The translations under genes and the position numbers were made by a program. From JBCAWW01 sp039024315 (GTDB lineage Bacteria; Bacteroidota; Bacteroidia; J057): a DNA stretch of 10,392 bases. Shown here one piece after another: positions 1 through 6,879 of this stretch. Below the pieces are notes generated by a model. It did no database searches. It worked only from the letters and a program-made list of their open reading frames with translations, and was not told the origin of the DNA. The first letter of the stretch is position 1, and each line of letters begins with the position of its first letter. Location: contig JBCCQN010000260.1 in NCBI GenBank assembly GCA_039024315.1, positions 1 through 10,392 of the forward strand, in the 5' to 3' direction.

Positions 1-861
1 ACGACGAAGGCCCTCTTCCACCTCACTCATTTGTTCATCCAAAAACTCAGAAAGCACATTTTCCATCTTACCCACGGATTGGATTAGGGCCTGATCGAAG
101 GTGATTTGTGTCGGATTGCTGAGGCCTTGGCGGTCTAGATCCTTGCGAAAGAGGCGGTCTAGATATACCTGAAGGTTGGTGAGATCAACGCCCTCTCTTT
201 TAGAGCGGAGATTGTCCAAGATTTGTGGCACAATCGTACGAGGCTCTATGAGATTGATCCCCCCATAGCGACAGGTGCCTACTACCACACGACTAAGATT
301 GCGATCGTTCATCTTCTCGATACGTAGGCGATTGTCAAAAAGTGAGGGTACCACTTTCTCAAATTCGGAGAGATAGGCGATGTATTCTTCTCGAATACTG
401 ATGAGAACCTTGCACTTGAGGCCCGCTTGTAAGAGTTCCGCGATGGAGCGGTGAAACAAGGCTTGCTCTGCCTGATCTCCCATGATATAGAGCTCCTCGT
501 ATTGATCAAATATGAGATAGATGGGACGATAGGTGTCAAGATAAAGCTCTCTCACTTTGTGGCGTAGGGCCTGCTCTTTGGCTACTGCATCAGGTAGGAG
601 TTTATCAAGTTCCCGCTGTACGGAACGATTGAGATCATTGCCTCTGCGGATGAAAATCGGGAGCCAATCTGATTTTTGAAATTGGTTGCCTAAGCCACAA
701 TTGATCAGGCTAGTTTTGCCCGTACCCGAAGCTCCATAGAGCAATACCAGATTGGAGGCTTGTACTGCATGGAGGAGCTGGGTGGTTTCCTTTTTACGAC
801 CAAAAAAGCGCTCTTTGTCTTCTTTTTCGTAAGAGTCTAAAAATTTAAAGGGATTTTCCAT
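1..861 (-). CDS. nSTAND1-type P-loop NTPase, N-terminal part (C-terminus beyond window)
   Basis: The frame is open for 287 codons from ATG at 861 to the left window edge. Residues 3-22 carry the family opening NPFKFLDSY followed by FFGR. Walker A is GASGTGKTS at 43-51 (Lys49, Thr50). The RRGN segment lies at 72-75. Walker B is IYLIFDQYEE at 114-123 (Asp119, acidic pair 122-123). A sensor-1-like SIREEY sits at 155-160. This order is that of the novel STAND NTPase 1 family: signal-transduction ATPases thought to stay closed until a sensor region meets its trigger, then oligomerise and switch on an effector. The start lies only 3 bases after the CHAT peptidase stop (TAA-ACC-ATG), so the two are co-transcribed and probably translationally coupled, making the peptidase the likely effector. 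Whether this protein carries its own LSHD region and sensor repeats lies outside the window. The family call is firm; the partnership is inferred from position. Confidence 0.93.
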   Translation of the reverse strand, partial: MENPFKFLDSYEKEDKERFFGRKKETTQLLHAVQASNLVLLYGASGTGKTSLINCGLGNQFQKSDWLPIFIRRGNDLNRSVQRELDKLLPDAVAKEQALRHKVRELYLDTYRPIYLIFDQYEELYIMGDQAEQALFHRSIAELLQAGLKCKVLISIREEYIAYLSEFEKVVPSLFDNRLRIEKMNDRNLSRVVVGTCRYGGINLIEPRTIVPQILDNLRSKREGVDLTNLQVYLDRLFRKDLDRQGLSNPTQITFDQALIQSVGKMENVLSEFLDEQMSEVEEGLRR

Positions 862-864
862 GGT

Positions 865-2793
865 TTATGCGTGTATGCCTAGTGCTAGATCGGTTTTAAA
901 TGCGTCAAATTCGTCTTTAAGTAGCTCAAATATTTTGGCAGTATTGTCATCTTCTTTTTGTCCTGGCTCGGCAGCAAAGGGGTCGTCGTCCCCAAAAGGA
1001 TCGTCCTCAAAGTCGTCGCTTGGGTCGATTTTGTCATTCTTAATACCATCCATGTACTTTGAGGCTCGGATATCGGTGTGGATCTGATCTTGTTCAGATG
1101 TATTTTTGAGGGTAGAATGGATACGACTTTCTACGGACAAATAGTGTAGCCGATTTTCTTCCTCCCAACTTAATAGATAGATGTTGGCGAGTTTATTGCT
1201 GTTTTCTTTTGCCGTATTGACAGCCAAAACGTAGGTGTGTTTATCTACTACAAAGGGAGATAGATTGAGCGAATCGTCGATACGATCTTCGTTGGCAGTA
1301 AGTACGATGGATTGACTATTGGTATAGCTGGACTTTTTACGGCTATGATCGTCATTGTACATGCCCAAGCCTTTTTCTTCTAGGGCGTTGAGGGCTCCCA
1401 TGTCTAGTTCATAACTCAGTTCTTTTAAGCGTGATTGTTCTATACTGATATTGCGGATAGTGAGCATACGATAGCGTGCGAGAAAGGCGGCCTTCCGTAG
1501 CATAATCGCCACGGCTTGTTCTGTTTTTAAACAAACTTTTTCTAGGTCTGCATGGGGAGGAGTGTTGAAAAGTTTGGTGCGCATAGCCTCCAAATAGGTA
1601 TGAGCCTTTCGCAGGCTGCTATCGCTTTGATTCCATTCCTGCATAATCATTTCAAACTCTGGGACAAAAGGGGCTACTCCTGCTTGGGCAAACTGTTGAT
1701 GAGCCTCGGCTAGGCGGGTCCAAAAGTCAAAGCTGAGGTAGGCTTCTTTGTCGATGGGGAGGCCGGTATTGTATGCCTTTGGCAGAACGATTTCCCCGTT
1801 CCGCACGCGGTCCCAAAGATCAGAAATCAAGATATAGTAGAGGAGTTGACCTGTAATGACGTAAGTGCTGATCAAATGCTCCAGACGCACCAAATCGGGG
1901 CTATCATAGACCCGCAAGAGGCGTATTTGTGAGCCAATGGGCCAAGGGAGATTGCGAATGATAATCTCTGGATATTCCTTGGAGTCTTTTTTGCGCGTTT
2001 CCCCTCGGACTTGTTCTACCATTTGGGAGTAGATGTCAGGATTGTATTTGCACATTTCGTCCAGCACTAGCATGATGTAGCGGTTGGCGTTAAAACTTTT
2101 GCCGATATACTGGATCATATCTTTGGGCAGACCTACTGGGCGGTAGTAAGGGAGCTTCCAGTTGAGGATTTCCTGCTTGTGGTCCTCTTGATAGTAGAGG
2201 CCCCAAGGAAGTTCTTTTTCGCCAGTATCGAAGAAAGCCGAAAAGTCCATGATACCACTTTGTTGGATTTGCTCCGCTTCTGCATAGCGAGTGCGGATGT
2301 ATGCCTCAGCCAATTTGAAGGCCTGCCCGATCGTACGGCGATGCGCCAATGCGGCGTAAAACTGCTGAGCAAACTCCATCGCTTTGCGGTCATTGATAGG
2401 AACAGAGGTCGCGATCACAGCTTTGACGCCGGCGGCGAGTAGGGCCTTGACTTGCCCCTTGGAAGAACAACCGTTCAAGAACACCAGTTTAAGATTTTCT
2501 TGCTCGCCCATGAGGCTGGCAAGGCCGTCGGCATTGCCAGCACCTTCTTCTAGTCGCAGTTGGGTACCACTGGCGTGCCCTCCATAGTGAAAGATGGCTA
2601 CCCGATCTTTGTAGCGGGTAAAACCTTGGAAGATATCGCTGGCTTTAGCGCTTTCTTCGCGAAAGACCTTGATATAATCTTTGCGCTCAGCTTCCTCTAG
2701 TGCCGCAAACACTTGCCTGCTCTCCTCTTTAAGGAGAAAAAGATGCGCATCTTGATCGTTGGCGAAGGCGAGAAATATGAGGGGGGTATCCAT
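865..2793 (-). CDS. CHAT-domain cysteine peptidase with unrecognised C-terminal region and acidic DDPF tail
   Basis: This is a 642-residue protein. Residues 1-200 form a CHAT (caspase HetF associated with TPRs) peptidase domain. The family-typical start LIFLAFANDQD is present, the catalytic His is His73 in IFHYGGHASG, and the nucleophile is Cys109 in VFLNGCSS. The following AVIATSVPIND and FAQQFYAALA segments match the usual end of the fold, so the protease should be active. Residues about 210-480 look mostly helical and I recognise no family. Residues 490-555 are predicted by eye to be strand-rich. Residues 587-610 are highly acidic and hold two DDPF motifs before a final helix. There is no signal peptide or membrane segment, so it is cytoplasmic. 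It lies 10 bases after the WD40 gene and 3 bases before the nSTAND ATPase gene. CHAT proteases are usually effectors released by a sensor or NTPase and act by cutting a partner protein. No gasdermin-like or other obvious substrate gene is visible. The substrate is unknown. Confidence 0.94.
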   Translation of the reverse strand: MDTPLIFLAFANDQDAHLFLLKEESRQVFAALEEAERKDYIKVFREESAKASDIFQGFTRYKDRVAIFHYGGHASGTQLRLEEGAGNADGLASLMGEQENLKLVFLNGCSSKGQVKALLAAGVKAVIATSVPINDRKAMEFAQQFYAALAHRRTIGQAFKLAEAYIRTRYAEAEQIQQSGIMDFSAFFDTGEKELPWGLYYQEDHKQEILNWKLPYYRPVGLPKDMIQYIGKSFNANRYIMLVLDEMCKYNPDIYSQMVEQVRGETRKKDSKEYPEIIIRNLPWPIGSQIRLLRVYDSPDLVRLEHLISTYVITGQLLYYILISDLWDRVRNGEIVLPKAYNTGLPIDKEAYLSFDFWTRLAEAHQQFAQAGVAPFVPEFEMIMQEWNQSDSSLRKAHTYLEAMRTKLFNTPPHADLEKVCLKTEQAVAIMLRKAAFLARYRMLTIRNISIEQSRLKELSYELDMGALNALEEKGLGMYNDDHSRKKSSYTNSQSIVLTANEDRIDDSLNLSPFVVDKHTYVLAVNTAKENSNKLANIYLLSWEEENRLHYLSVESRIHSTLKNTSEQDQIHTDIRASKYMDGIKNDKIDPSDDFEDDPFGDDDPFAAEPGQKEDDNTAKIFELLKDEFDAFKTDLALGIHA

Positions 2794-2803
2794 AGTGTTG
2801 GGC

Positions 2804-5245
2804 TTAGTAGTTGAGTTCGATGCCGTATTGGGTTCGCTCGGATTGGTTGAGTTTATAAATGTGATGGGGAAAATCTAGGGAGAGGTCCCAGAGGAGCAGA
2901 TTATCCTCATCTCCTACAGAAAGGGCAAATTTTCCTTCCGGAAGGACAGAGACATCATAGGCCTCCAAGCCATGGCCAGTAAAACTTTTTATGATCCGTC
3001 TAGATTGGAAATCCCACAAAAGTATTTCTCCATCATAATTATCATTCATGCCTGCTGAAAGGACAAATCTGCCATCAGGGCTAAAACATACCGCATTGGT
3101 CGTTCTTTGCTTTTGTTGGGAAAAAGCGGTGTAGCTTTCTAAGCGCTTACTCTTGGTTAAATCCCAAAGAAAAAGTTCTGTTTTCCGCTCGCCATCTCCT
3201 CCTGCAGATATAGCGTATCGACCATCGGGGGAGAAACAAATAGATTGAATTTCATAATGGTGGGAAGTGTTACGGATAATCTTTTTGGTCGTTAAGTCGA
3301 TAAGAAATAACTGCCCTGCTTGAGAGTCTTCCCCACCCGCTAGGAGGGCTTGTTTGCCATCTGGAGAGAAGGCGATGGCGTGAATTTCTGGCAACAAACT
3401 GTCTTCGATGATTTGACCTTGCTGCTGGGCCAAATCCCAATAGATTAATTCTCCCTCCTCATCGAAGCCACCTCCTGAAAGGGCAAATCGTCCATCGGGA
3501 GAATAGGCAACAGCGTAAACATCATCTTCATGGCCGTAAAGGGTATCGGCTTTTCGCTGTAAAAGATTCCAGTAATAAAGCGCTCCATTTTCTCCTGCCG
3601 TCAAGGCGGAATAGTCGCGAGGAGAAAAAGCCACTGCGAGGACATAATGGGTAGGATCATGCATGGCTAAACTTGAAATGACTTTTTTGTTTAAAAGATC
3701 CCACAAAAATAGCTCTCCCTTTGGTCCACCCGAGATAGCAAACTTTCCATTGGCGGAAACAGACACTGATAGTACTTCTCCGGTATGCCCCTCTCCTTTA
3801 AAGCGGTTTGAGAAGGTCGCCAGATTCCATTTTAAGGCTTTGCCGTCATCAGAGGTGGAGACAGCGAATTTGCCGTCTTCAGAAAAGCTCAAGGAATTGA
3901 TCCAGTCCTGATGCCCGGCCATCGAGTTGATTTTTTTTCGTGCTTTATTTTCTCCCTGCTGTAAGTTCCAATAATAAATCATACCATCTTCATGGCCAGT
4001 GAGGGCTTTTTTGCCATCTGCAAAAATGTCTATAACTGTAGTACTCGCTTCACCTGTGTAGAAGCTGTCTAACTTTGTTCCAGATATCAGATCCCAATAG
4101 ATGAGATTTCCATCTGAGTCCCCTGATAAGGCAAACTGACCCTCTTTTGAGATAGCCAATGAGGTAAGCCATGTAGCATGACCCTTTAGACGGCGGATGA
4201 TTTTTCCCTTTTTTACATCCCAGTAGATAATCTCTTTTTCAAATTCATCTATAGAAGCCGCCAGAGAGCCATCCTCGGAGATGGCTACTTTAAAAACTTG
4301 GTACGTGTGCACTTTAGGCTTATAAACAAAAGTTCCTTTCGCAAAATCCCAAAAAGTAAGGGAACCATCTTCTCCACCGCTAATGGCGTATTTGCCATCA
4401 TGAGAAATGGCTAAGGCATTAATTGCTGCCTCATTTCCATGCCCTTGGTAAGACTCAATTATCCTAACTGGATCAAGCTGCCAGTAAATCAATTCTCCTT
4501 TTTCTCCACCGGAGAGGGCATATTTGCCATTATCGGAGAGAATAGCCGTTTGGATAGATTGCTTATGTCCCTTCAAAGAAATCGTATCTCTCTGGCTATG
4601 AAACTTCCATAGTTGAAGGGAGCTGTCATTAAAGGCTAAACAAAGAGGAAACTCATGAGAAGGAGAAAGCCATTTGGTAGAGTGCACTTCCATCGGGATG
4701 GAGTGCTTTACCCCATAAGTAGGAAGATTTTGGGAACTAATATCCTGATACACCTTTACGACGGTGTCTGCAAGGGGATCACTATTTTGCCCATAAGTCT
4801 GAAAAGCTGCAAAAGCAAGGTTTTGGGCAATAGTGGGATCTTTTTCTTTGATCAAATTGATGTGAGCCAATAGAGATGAGCTAAGCTGCTTATTGGCTTG
4901 TTTGGCCTTTTGGTTGGCGTATATCCCAAAGCCGATGGAAAGCGCAGTGGCAACCAATAAAACCAGTCCAATCCCCGCCGCTAATAATTGACGTTTGCGT
5001 TTGGCCGCTGCTAAAAAGGCTCGCCCTTGGTCTAAAAAGTATTGTTGGTCTTGATCTAGATTGACTTGGGTGAGGTAGGGTTGGATAAAATCCAGATCAT
5101 CTTGAGTGAGTTGAGCTCCCCTAAGCTGGAAGGCTTCATGCCGTTCGCGAATGTACTTCTCGACCTTGCGCCGAGTGCGAGCTTCGACCGAGGCTTTGTC
5201 AAAAACTTGGCGGGCGATGGTATCATGAGAGAGCTCGTATTGCAT
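2804..5245 (-). CDS. Membrane-anchored double WD40 propeller protein starting at the nSTAND LSHD motif
   Basis: This is an 813-residue protein. Residues 1-75 (YELSHDTIARQVFDKAS, TRRKVEKYIRERH, LTQDDLDFIQPYL) match the segment that follows the ATPase and winged-helix part in Bacteroidota nSTAND1 proteins. Residues 87-109 form one hydrophobic transmembrane helix preceded by KRKR, which favours a cytoplasmic N-terminus; which side the propellers face is not certain. Residues about 118-170 are helical. From about 180 to 795 there are 14 WD-type repeats, with the closing Trp at 213, 255, 299, 342, 384, 426, 473, 515, 559, 603, 694, 744 and 786 and an LFLID variant at 646-650. That number fits two seven-bladed propellers, a protein-binding or ligand-sensing platform. 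The ATPase itself is missing. The start is fixed by an in-frame TAA one codon upstream (TAA-AAC-ATG). The CHAT gene begins 10 bases after its stop. It is probably the sensor half of the system encoded here; the trigger is unknown. Confidence 0.94.
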   Translation of the reverse strand: MQYELSHDTIARQVFDKASVEARTRRKVEKYIRERHEAFQLRGAQLTQDDLDFIQPYLTQVNLDQDQQYFLDQGRAFLAAAKRKRQLLAAGIGLVLLVATALSIGFGIYANQKAKQANKQLSSSLLAHINLIKEKDPTIAQNLAFAAFQTYGQNSDPLADTVVKVYQDISSQNLPTYGVKHSIPMEVHSTKWLSPSHEFPLCLAFNDSSLQLWKFHSQRDTISLKGHKQSIQTAILSDNGKYALSGGEKGELIYWQLDPVRIIESYQGHGNEAAINALAISHDGKYAISGGEDGSLTFWDFAKGTFVYKPKVHTYQVFKVAISEDGSLAASIDEFEKEIIYWDVKKGKIIRRLKGHATWLTSLAISKEGQFALSGDSDGNLIYWDLISGTKLDSFYTGEASTTVIDIFADGKKALTGHEDGMIYYWNLQQGENKARKKINSMAGHQDWINSLSFSEDGKFAVSTSDDGKALKWNLATFSNRFKGEGHTGEVLSVSVSANGKFAISGGPKGELFLWDLLNKKVISSLAMHDPTHYVLAVAFSPRDYSALTAGENGALYYWNLLQRKADTLYGHEDDVYAVAYSPDGRFALSGGGFDEEGELIYWDLAQQQGQIIEDSLLPEIHAIAFSPDGKQALLAGGEDSQAGQLFLIDLTTKKIIRNTSHHYEIQSICFSPDGRYAISAGGDGERKTELFLWDLTKSKRLESYTAFSQQKQRTTNAVCFSPDGRFVLSAGMNDNYDGEILLWDFQSRRIIKSFTGHGLEAYDVSVLPEGKFALSVGDEDNLLLWDLSLDFPHHIYKLNQSERTQYGIELNY

Positions 5246-5350
5246 GTTTTATGGATGGTAAAATAAAACTAAGCGTTCCGCGCAGCGGTAATCCCTTAGA
5301 AAAAAATAGAATCTCTGATTTTTGTGATGATCACGACTATAGATTAGTTA
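5246..5350 (-). promoter_or_regulatory. Leader of the WD40-CHAT-nSTAND operon with two small palindromes
   Basis: This non-coding stretch lies between the hairpin after the upstream gene and the WD40 start, and every minus-strand frame is interrupted by stops. It holds a perfect short inverted repeat GTGAT-G-ATCAC at 5324-5334, which could be an operator, and a GC-rich one, CCGC-GCA-GCGG, at 5278-5288, which would form a small hairpin in the leader RNA. On the minus strand TAGTTTTA (about 5264-5271) resembles the Bacteroidota -7 element TAnnTTTG, but I see no convincing TTTG -33 partner at the usual distance. A promoter here is likely from layout, because a strong hairpin separates the operon from the gene before it, but the exact site is not determined. 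Confidence 0.3.
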
Positions 5351-5391
5351 AGCAAAGAGCAGGGATCAATAAGCATTGATCCCTATTTGCT
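5351..5391 (-). terminator. Strong hairpin downstream of the peptidoglycan-binding gene, probable terminator
   Basis: A perfect 10-bp inverted repeat, AGGGATCAAT at 5361-5370 and ATTGATCCCT at 5375-5384, encloses a 4-base loop. An outer 6-bp pair, AGCAAA at 5351-5356 and TTTGCT at 5386-5391, extends the stem across a small asymmetric bulge. It starts 3 bases past the TAA of the gene at 5395-6615, the expected place for an intrinsic terminator. The tail on the minus strand is only moderately T-rich (GCTCTTTGCTTAAC lies in and after the outer arm), without a clean U-run. Termination may therefore be incomplete, or the hairpin may act as a 3'-end stabiliser. Confidence 0.6.
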
Positions 5392-5394
5392 ATT

Positions 5395-6615
5395 TTATTG
5401 CATAGATTTCAAAATGGCATCAGCATAAGCCCTGCCTTGGCCTTCTCCTTTGAAGAGATCGAGAGCGTCATCGCGGCCGAGGGTGTAGAGCAGGGTTTGT
5501 TTGCCAACCGGCGCATAGGCAAGGACCAAATCAGCCAGAAAGTTATAGGCTCCGCGCGTTTTGCCTTTTTGTAATGCACCATAGTGAGAGCCCGCAAATG
5601 CCTTACAATCCACTACTTCGTTACGGTGATTGACATAACTATCGCCTACGATTACTTGACAGCCTAGAGACCAAGTCGAACGATTTGCTGCCCCCATACC
5701 GGACCAATGAATGTTGATGGTTTGATTGGGTTTGTCGAGGCCTTTGGCGATATCGGCTGCGGTGAGTTTTTTGTCTCGGTCCTGATCTCGATAGACGAGC
5801 ACCCCATTGGTCGCAGGGCGGAGGGCTTTGTAGGTTTTACTTTTGTTGGAGATCATGTGCCATCCGAAGCGGTATAGGTGCTGGCCCTCTACGAGGAACG
5901 CTTCTCTCCGGCTCGAAGTCTTTTTAGTACTAGGGTCGGTAGAACCCCAAAACTTAAACACTAGGCCATTGATCAGGAGAAAAAAGATGTCATCATTGAC
6001 TCGGCCTTTACCCCCATCCTTGCTGCTATCTTGGTCGCGACGGATGCCTACAAAGTGGATTTCTTTAGGATCAAAATTCCAATCCTGAATTTTGCGGGTA
6101 TCACAGGCAATAGGATAGTTTTTGACCGCTTCGATCACTGGATGGGTATGGGTCAAATGATGTTGTTTGATTTTATTAAGCACATTGATCCAAGTACGGT
6201 GTTCTTGGCTAGGAGCCTGATTGGCGGCGGCCCACCAATCGCAGACTTTTCCCGCAGGCCAGGCATTGATGAAGCTCCAAGTTTTGGGCCCGACTACTCC
6301 ATCAGGTTTACCGATAGAAGGCTGCTTTTCGATGGTGCGGATATACTCTTGAAAAAGTCGCGTAGCCGAAAGGGTAACATAATCAAAGATACCGTTGGGC
6401 TCATTGAGGGGCATGAAACCCGCACTATGTAGAAAAGTCTGTAGTTTTTCGATTTCATTACCGGCGAGTTCTTTGACGCTGTACCACTGATTGCTTTCCC
6501 GAAATTTGGTTCTCGCTTCCGGGAAGTTGGGCATGGCTTTATGGAGGACGCCTAACAAATTTGAGATGCCAGCTTTACGGCCGCGGTCAACATTTCCAAT
6601 TTTTAAGATTGCCAT
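5395..6615 (-). CDS. Peptidoglycan-binding domain protein with L,D-transpeptidase-like His...SxGC domain
   Basis: This is a 406-residue protein. Residues about 48-118 match a PG_binding_1 domain: EIEKLQTFLHSAGF, then FDYVTLSATRLFQEYI, then the characteristic close PDGVVGPKTWSFI. From about 185 to 375 lies a second domain with IHFVGIRRDQD, KFWGSTDPST, VLVYRDQDRDKKLTAADI and INIHWSG (His303) followed by STWSLGCQVI (Ser316, Gly318, Cys319). A His followed some 15 residues later by SxGC resembles the YkuD L,D-transpeptidase active site. The VYRD...IHWSG...WSxGCQVI series also recalls uncharacterised domains found with phage-type cell-wall enzymes. The likely role is binding and modifying or cleaving peptidoglycan. 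The N-terminus (MAILKIGNVDRGRK) has no signal peptide or lipobox, and no sorting domain is evident at the C-terminus, so it would need another export route, lysis, or a cytoplasmic role. It is separated from the caspase gene by 264 bases and followed by a hairpin, so it may be its own transcription unit. The binding domain is a firm call; the enzymatic role is tentative. Confidence 0.85.
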   Translation of the reverse strand: MAILKIGNVDRGRKAGISNLLGVLHKAMPNFPEARTKFRESNQWYSVKELAGNEIEKLQTFLHSAGFMPLNEPNGIFDYVTLSATRLFQEYIRTIEKQPSIGKPDGVVGPKTWSFINAWPAGKVCDWWAAANQAPSQEHRTWINVLNKIKQHHLTHTHPVIEAVKNYPIACDTRKIQDWNFDPKEIHFVGIRRDQDSSKDGGKGRVNDDIFFLLINGLVFKFWGSTDPSTKKTSSRREAFLVEGQHLYRFGWHMISNKSKTYKALRPATNGVLVYRDQDRDKKLTAADIAKGLDKPNQTINIHWSGMGAANRSTWSLGCQVIVGDSYVNHRNEVVDCKAFAGSHYGALQKGKTRGAYNFLADLVLAYAPVGKQTLLYTLGRDDALDLFKGEGQGRAYADAILKSMQ

Positions 6616-6625
6616 AGTGAATTTA

Positions 6626-6640
6626 TTTAGGGGTTTAGGG
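6626..6640. repeat. Tandem TTTAGGG(G) direct repeat before the 6615 start
   Basis: TTTAGGGG at 6626-6633 is followed directly by TTTAGGG at 6634-6640, read on the plus strand. The pair lies 11-25 bases upstream of the ATG of the peptidoglycan-binding gene, within its leader or ribosome-loading zone. It could be a repressor or activator half-site pair, or chance in an A/T-rich leader. Two copies are too few to decide. Confidence 0.35.
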
Positions 6641-6695
6641 CGCTTTATTTAGAAGAAGAAAGTAAAAGATACCTGGTACAAGTAAGATAGCATTG

Positions 6696-6722
6696 CTGGA
6701 AAGTAAAATTTTCTCTTGCCAG
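6696..6722. repeat. Imperfect 27-base inverted repeat
   Basis: CTGG at 6696-6699 pairs with CCAG at 6719-6722. Inside these the arms continue with two mismatches and a wobble around an AT-rich centre. On the plus strand it is followed by a T-rich run (about 6723-6741), the layout of a plus-strand terminator, yet no plus-strand gene ends here. On the minus strand, where the genes are, no T-run follows. It may be an operator, or a remnant terminator. Confidence 0.4.
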
Positions 6723-6777
6723 TCTCTTTTCTTTTTATTTTTTGGCTTGATATTATTTAAGTATGGAGTGGGAAGTA

Positions 6778-6795
6778 TCCCGAAAGCTTTCAGGA
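6778..6795. repeat. 18-base near-perfect palindrome
   Basis: TCCCGAAAGCTTTCAGGA is self-complementary except for one position pair, which becomes a G-U wobble in minus-strand RNA. It lies 85 bases after the caspase stop codon. It could be a dimeric protein-binding site or a small hairpin in the caspase 3' end. There is no U-run after it on the minus strand, so it is not a standard terminator. Confidence 0.4.
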
Positions 6796-6879
6796 GTATG
6801 CAGTACAGAAAAAAGGTCTAAATGGGCCGTATAACCTTATTTTCCTTAATCTTAATACTGAATACCATTGTCTAAGTAC

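Larger units (their letters stand above)
6616..6879. other. Intergenic region between caspase gene and peptidoglycan-binding gene
   Basis: This 264-base stretch has no credible open frame. It contains an imperfect 27-base inverted repeat (6696-6722), an 18-base near-palindrome (6778-6795) and a short direct repeat beside the downstream start (6626-6640). The palindrome TAAGTACTTA at 6873-6882 overlaps the caspase stop codon. On the minus strand TATCTTTT, about 50 bases before the start at 6615, is a weak match to the Bacteroidota -7 element TAnnTTTG. No clear terminator with a U-run follows the caspase gene on its own strand. The length and repeats make this the likely promoter region for the peptidoglycan-binding gene. 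Confidence 0.5.

Noticed and set aside
1..861. A gasdermin-like pore-forming partner for the proteases
   Set aside because: Caspase and CHAT loci often include one, but this region is clearly a P-loop ATPase and no other gene in the window has gasdermin features.
2804..4720. DNA-level tandem repeat array
   Set aside because: The repetition is at protein level only, from diverged WD40 blades; the DNA copies are too different to count as a repeat array.
5246..5394. Decayed remnant of the missing ATPase half upstream of the WD40 gene
   Set aside because: All minus-strand frames have early stops and none shows Walker or winged-helix motifs; the stretch looks like an ordinary leader.
6031..6432. 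Plus-strand open frame of 133 codons inside the peptidoglycan-binding gene
   Set aside because: It lies opposite a gene with clear domain motifs, has no recognisable motif of its own and reads as an antisense shadow.
5395..6615. N-acetylmuramoyl-L-alanine amidase
   Set aside because: The peptidoglycan-binding domain alone would allow it, but the zinc-ligand pattern of amidases is not seen, whereas a His...SxGC pattern is.
6696..6722. Terminator of the caspase gene
   Set aside because: The T-run that would follow the hairpin is on the plus strand, while the gene is read on the minus strand.
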